From Adineta ricciae (Eukaryota; Rotifera; Eurotatoria; Adinetida; Adinetidae), in the NCBI GenBank assembly GCA_905250025.1, contig CAJNOJ010000085.1, positions 62,001-126,000 of the forward strand: 64,000 nucleotides of DNA, read 5' to 3'. How positions within the stretch are numbered: the stretch's first letter is position 1; each line of letters starts with the position of its first letter. Positions 60,341 through 64,000 of this stretch are shown piece by piece. The position numbers and the translations under genes are program-made. A model generated the notes under the pieces. It was not told the DNA's origin and made no database searches. It saw only the letters and a list, made by a program, of their open reading frames with translations.

Positions 60341-60730
60341 TTATTCAAATGAATAATACCAAGCTGATTGAATAACTTTATTATCCTTCGAGATAATATA
60401 ATAGATATAATCATGATTGTTGCGCCATTCGTAGATCCAGATTTTCGCATCACGAGGAAACACGTATTGTTCATGATTGCGTTTCAGTTCATGAGCAAGT
60501 GTTTCATCAGGTTGATCGAGAATTTTCGTTGGTGTACCCATTAAACGTTCGATTTCATGGGTGGTCGTTCCCGGTTGACCTAGGTGTTCCTGCAGTTGGA
60601 GCATAGCAAGATGCCGTTCACGATGTTGATCATCAATAGAAGGACGACGTGGTTCGTTGTGCCAATGACCACGGCGTTCCTTCAAACGTAAATAATCAGC
60701 TGAAGCGACAGCAATGTTTCGCGAAACCAT
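60341..60730 (-). CDS. Small BamE-like-fold protein
   Basis: Intronless 129-residue frame beginning MVSRNIAVASADYLRLKERR. The second half has the rhythm of the small BamE/SmpA domain: THEIERLMGTPTKI (helix plus G-T-P turn), then WIYEWRNNHDYIYYIISKD and VIQSAWYYSF as beta strands. No signal peptide or lipobox, so it is not a bacterial lipoprotein. The first half is charged and Gln/His-rich. It ends 43 bp from the convergent membrane-protein gene. The fold call is a pattern judgement; I know no function for it. Confidence 0.5.
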   Translation of the reverse strand: MVSRNIAVASADYLRLKERRGHWHNEPRRPSIDDQHRERHLAMLQLQEHLGQPGTTTHEIERLMGTPTKILDQPDETLAHELKRNHEQYVFPRDAKIWIYEWRNNHDYIYYIISKDNKVIQSAWYYSFE

Positions 60731-61289
60731 TGTTAGGACGAATATGTTGAATGTGAAGATGCAACGAGTGTTTTATCCTTGGATAAATGAAAAGGTTGAT
60801 ATTAAGCCTCAAATCATATGATATTTGCTTCTTTTTACGAATAACGTAGTTATGCCTTTTGTGATCTGACGTTTTGCAACAGCGTAATAAAATACGATCT
60901 GCTGTCATCTGTCGAAATTACGATGCTCATCCTTGGAAGATCCTAGTCGTTAAGTACAAAGATCGATTTGCAAATATTGTAAAGCCTAGTTTGTTCCTAT
61001 TCCAATATATTGTACATAGACATATAGTATATATGATGACATGTAGATAGTACCATTGTGCTGATTTCTTCCTGCATAATTTACAAGAGAGAATGGCATT
61101 ATGACTTATGCAACTGTCAAAACATGACATTTTATTCCCAATATACATATTTTTATCCAGATCATAGCGTATCATTATATTTTGCATATTATGGTTCCCA
61201 TAAACAGACATAAGTGTAATACTAAATAGTGTATTTTCAAAAAGCATCGCATAGCCAATAGCTACGCAATTTCATGTACTACTGATCTA
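60731..61289. other. Intergenic region, no gene seen
   Basis: AT-rich with several short minus-strand open frames that look like chance. It must hold divergent promoters for the minus-strand BamE-like gene and the plus-strand genes beyond. Confidence 0.35.
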
Positions 61290-61494
61290 ATGTATAATTT
61301 AATCAATTACCTCTTCTTTCTGCTCGTGCTATTTGTTTTAGGTAAGCATTTGTTTTTCTCCTTCTTTTCTTCTATACTTATTTGTATTAATCATAGTAAA
61401 TGACATCGCATCGGACTCGATTACATACTACAATCAATCGAAACCAAATCAATGTAATTCCTCATACACAAGTGAAGTCTCCTTTGGCATTTGA
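61290..61494 (+). CDS. Possible small secreted peptide gene
   Basis: An ATG at 61290 opens MYNLINYLFFLLVLFVL, a signal-peptide-like stretch ending at a GTAAGC donor (exon 61290-61341). An acceptor ATAG at 61396 joins in frame to NDIASDSITYYNQSKPNQCN and a stop at 61492-61494, giving a 49-residue product. A Cys-bearing open stretch at about 61707-61800 (NNCYS, NNWCHRDV) may be a further exon, but I found no in-frame join. Could be a small secreted protein, a decayed gene, or chance. The evidence is signal peptide plus consistent splice phase only. Confidence 0.3.
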
Positions 61495-61979
61495 TTTGTG
61501 CATATCTGACTATATTTGTTCATTACGATTTAATCATGATTTTCAACTGTTGTTGCTACTATCAGTGTTATGAGCTTTGCAAAGTGAACCGTGAACTTGC
61601 TTAGATATCATCGAGAAGCTCAGTACGCCGTCGACATATTAATGTTTTTAGATAATTTAATTGTTCTCATATGTAATCGTTCGTTCTTTTTCTATTGTGA
61701 CTAATAGCTCCAACAACTGTTACTCTATAATACCTTTCTACGACGCTGCAAACAACTGGTGTCATCGTGATGTCAATATTCTAGTCAGTCGTTGTTTATG
61801 GAATCATTTCGAGCCTTATTTATGTTGTTCCTTCATATATGATATGAATCATCAGTCGTATTTACTAATACACACGTGTATATAACCAAGGACAAATTCA
61901 TTTCTTTTTTCTTTTGCTTTTTTTGTCAAGTCACTTTTCTTCCAGATATATAGGTATATAAGTGCAATTGAAGAAGTCC

Positions 61980-63690
61980 ATGGGTTTGTCAAATAGTTGT
62001 TTACCAGTGAAACTATGCAGCTGTCACTCAGCGAGTCGTCGTAATTCAATCATTAGAAAGAAACTTGAACATGAAGAACTAATTCGAATCAATGCAATGG
62101 ATATCAATCGAGTATCCGAAGATGAATTATTACTATTACCAGGCGTAAATCGACAATTAGCACATCATATAGTAGAATATCGACAGGCCAACGGTGGGTT
62201 TAAACAAACGAACGAACTTTTACAAGTCAATGGAATGACTCCAAGATTGTTTAAAAGCATTTGTACAGAAATGACACTATCGACTTCGAATGAGAAAAAA
62301 CAACTTCTCGATCTCAATGTAGCCACATATACAGAACTGTGCTGTCTACCTGGTCTGACACCAAATCTAGCAACGAAAATTCTCAATCGTCGACATCAAA
62401 AGAGAGGATTTCATTGCGTTGAAGAATTACTCAAAGTCAAAGGTATGGATTATATTATTCTATCAACGATTCGTCCGCATGTAACGATCAAATATCAACA
62501 AACAGCAACGGCATCAGATAAAACAGAAACACTTTCGCGTGCTTCACTATTCCTAGATACACTACCACCTGAAATACACGCTATGCTTGTTTCTTCATCA
62601 TCTCAACAGTCGACGCGTCGTGCGAATGGAGAAAGTAGATCGAAACATTTTCGCATCGCATCGTGGAATTTACAACAACTTACCAGCGACAAAGCGCAAA
62701 ATCCCGGTGTTCAAGAAGTTATCTGTCGAATTATACTTTTAAATAAGTATATATATCTCAAGTCAATTAACAACGTTCGTTAATGTCATCTTGTTATTCG
62801 TTTAGTTTTTCAATAATTGCTATTCAAGAAATTGGAAGTAAAGAGTCGCTCGATTTCATTATCAATGAATTGAATAATCCCACGATTCCATCCATAAAAA
62901 ACCTATCGAATTCTTCTCAAGGTAAATGGAAATATACCATTAGTGATGCCGTCGATCAGATAGTTCAGGTAAACCAAGTCAAAATATCTCTCTTCTCGTT
63001 TTCGACTCGTTTTTACCGGAAAAGGGATGTGAACATCTCGGGTTTCTGTATGATGGATCAAGTGGTATTGAATTAAAGCAAACTTCATCTTTACGATGTC
63101 AAGGATATTTTGAGCGTTCACCTTACATAGCTGTCTTCGGAATCTATAATAAAATTGAACTAGTTTTGGTCAATATGCATCTAACAGCAAAGAAATCCGA
63201 TGAAGATAAAAATGAACAAACAAAATATGAAGCCAAAGCATTATCGGTTTTAGCCCGGGCGATGAAAGATACCATCAGTAAGAATCAGATATTCTCTCCA
63301 GTTGATATATCTATCTTCTTTCTAAATATTTCAGAGCAAAAACATAAGATAATTCTGGGTAGTTTTAACATTATACCGACAGCATCGGATTTCGAGGCAT
63401 TGATCGAATGCAATTATTCATCTGTCATAGCAGAAAATACAGATATCAGTTTGAAAATGTTACAAGGAACTTCGTGTGTAGATAATATTTGGCTTTCAAT
63501 CGAGGCGAAAGCTTTGTACACAGGTAAAAACTCTTCATGATTTACTCATTGATAATACTTTGTCGTTCCTATAGGAAGCTCAGGGGTTATTCGTCATAGT
63601 CTTACTAGTCCATGGATTCCCACCGGATGGACGTTGGGGGGTCTAGTCAGTGACCATTGTCCTTTATGGACTGAATTTAGTCTATCTTGA
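61980..63690 (+). CDS. EEPD1: EEPD1-like HhH endonuclease/exonuclease/phosphatase protein
   Basis: It starts MGLSNSCLPVK, an N-myristoylation sequence (Gly2, Ser6) with a nearby Cys, as in animal EEPD1 (MGxxxxC). Two helix-hairpin-helix units follow: NAMDINRVSEDELLLLPGVN with GGFKQTNELLQVNGM, and DLNVATYTELCCLPGL with GFHCVEELLKVKGM. The EEP nuclease domain follows: SWNLQQL, IIAIQE, VNMHL, DNIWLS and the C-terminal SDHCPLWTEF. The expected GDFN metal/catalytic motif reads GSFN (63358-63369), losing the Asp. Introns at about 62744-62803, 62969-63024, 63283-63333 and 63523-63574. In vertebrates EEPD1 acts at stalled replication forks and also at the plasma membrane. Catalysis here is doubtful because of the GSFN change. 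Confidence 0.88.
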
Positions 63691-64000
63691 GCGAAATATA
63701 TCACTTTTAAGAAAAGAACAGTTTCACTTGTTTTACCCCGTTGCGGTATTCGATTAGGCTACGTAGTCTATGAATATCTTTATTTGGATAGTTTTATTTC
63801 ATACTCGAAGAAAAACGAGACGTCTTTTCTTTATTTTCAACTTTCCAAAACACAAAAAAATGACAAATCATTAAAACAGATACAATCAATGTTAATTATG
63901 TTGTTACACTAGCAAAAGAAAAAAAGACTTCAAGTGAAACAGCATACTACGAAAAAAAGCACGTACGACAATAGCAAAACCAAGAGAAAGAAAAAGAAGC
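63691..64000. other. 3' flank, no gene seen
   Basis: AT-rich sequence after the EEPD1 stop up to the window edge. Contains A-rich tracts. No coding frame of note. Confidence 0.35.

Noticed and set aside
1-64000. Transposons, telomeric repeats, CRISPR arrays, tRNA or rRNA genes
   Set aside because: Looked for reverse transcriptase or transposase motifs, terminal repeats, tandem telomere-like units and tRNA T-loop consensus; none convincing.

Overview
The window looks like nuclear DNA of a small, compact metazoan genome, most likely a bdelloid rotifer (inference). It is about two thirds A+T. Introns are mostly 45-65 bp with GT...AG ends, intergenic gaps are often under 300 bp, and almost every protein is an animal orthologue (ROR receptor kinase, ladybird homeobox, protocadherin, tetraspanins, ATR, DDX1). 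An intronless Fe(II)/2-oxoglutarate oxygenase sits among them, as expected for a lineage rich in horizontally acquired genes. I see no transposon, CRISPR array, rRNA, tRNA or viral gene.

Layout. 0-3.1 kb: a complete ROR-type receptor tyrosine kinase gene without a kringle and with a degenerate DFG motif. 3.4-4.2 kb: a B-box-like coiled-coil protein. 4.9-7.9 kb: FNBP4-like WW protein and UCHL5 deubiquitinase, close together in tandem. 8.4-9.8 kb: a small secreted peptide and an NNMT-family methyltransferase. 11.4-14.75 kb: a protocadherin. 15.2-20.2 kb: three tandem tetraspanin paralogues. 20.5-24.3 kb: the 2OG oxygenase, V-ATPase subunit d and proteasome subunit beta-3. 24.8-26.8 kb (minus): Ariadne-type RBR ubiquitin ligase. 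27.2-31.4 kb: CNOT11 and a Fos-like bZIP factor. 31.9-41.4 kb: the checkpoint kinase ATR, followed by a tiny basic-protein gene. 42.8-48.5 kb: PDXK, mitochondrial TrpRS (WARS2) and DDX1 packed head to tail. 48.7-53.0 kb (minus): a CABIT-like protein and an alpha-arrestin. 53.6-57.4 kb: a Ly6/uPAR protein, SHMT and a PUDP-like HAD phosphatase. 57.8-60.7 kb: LBX homeobox gene, an unknown membrane protein and a small BamE-like protein (minus). 61.3-63.7 kb: a possible small secreted peptide and EEPD1.

Several genes fall into shared themes. Ubiquitin-proteasome function: UCHL5, PSMB3, ARIH1. B6/one-carbon metabolism: PDXK makes pyridoxal phosphate, which SHMT needs. Genome stability: ATR, EEPD1, DDX1, UCHL5. 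These are most likely coincidental neighbours, apart from the tightly packed same-strand runs. The strongest window-wide signal is a pyrimidine-rich 3' splice acceptor (TTTTAG/TTTCAG) lying 0-50 nt before the start codon of most genes on both strands. That is what spliced-leader trans-splicing would look like, and in the WARS2-DDX1 pair the acceptor lies only 23 nt after the upstream stop codon.

Points most worth a second look: the predicted ROR pseudokinase with an in-frame TAA (or 18-nt intron) in its Ig exon; the 3-gene PDXK-WARS2-DDX1 run; the small gene after ATR; EEPD1 with GDFN changed to GSFN; and the intronless 2OG oxygenase.
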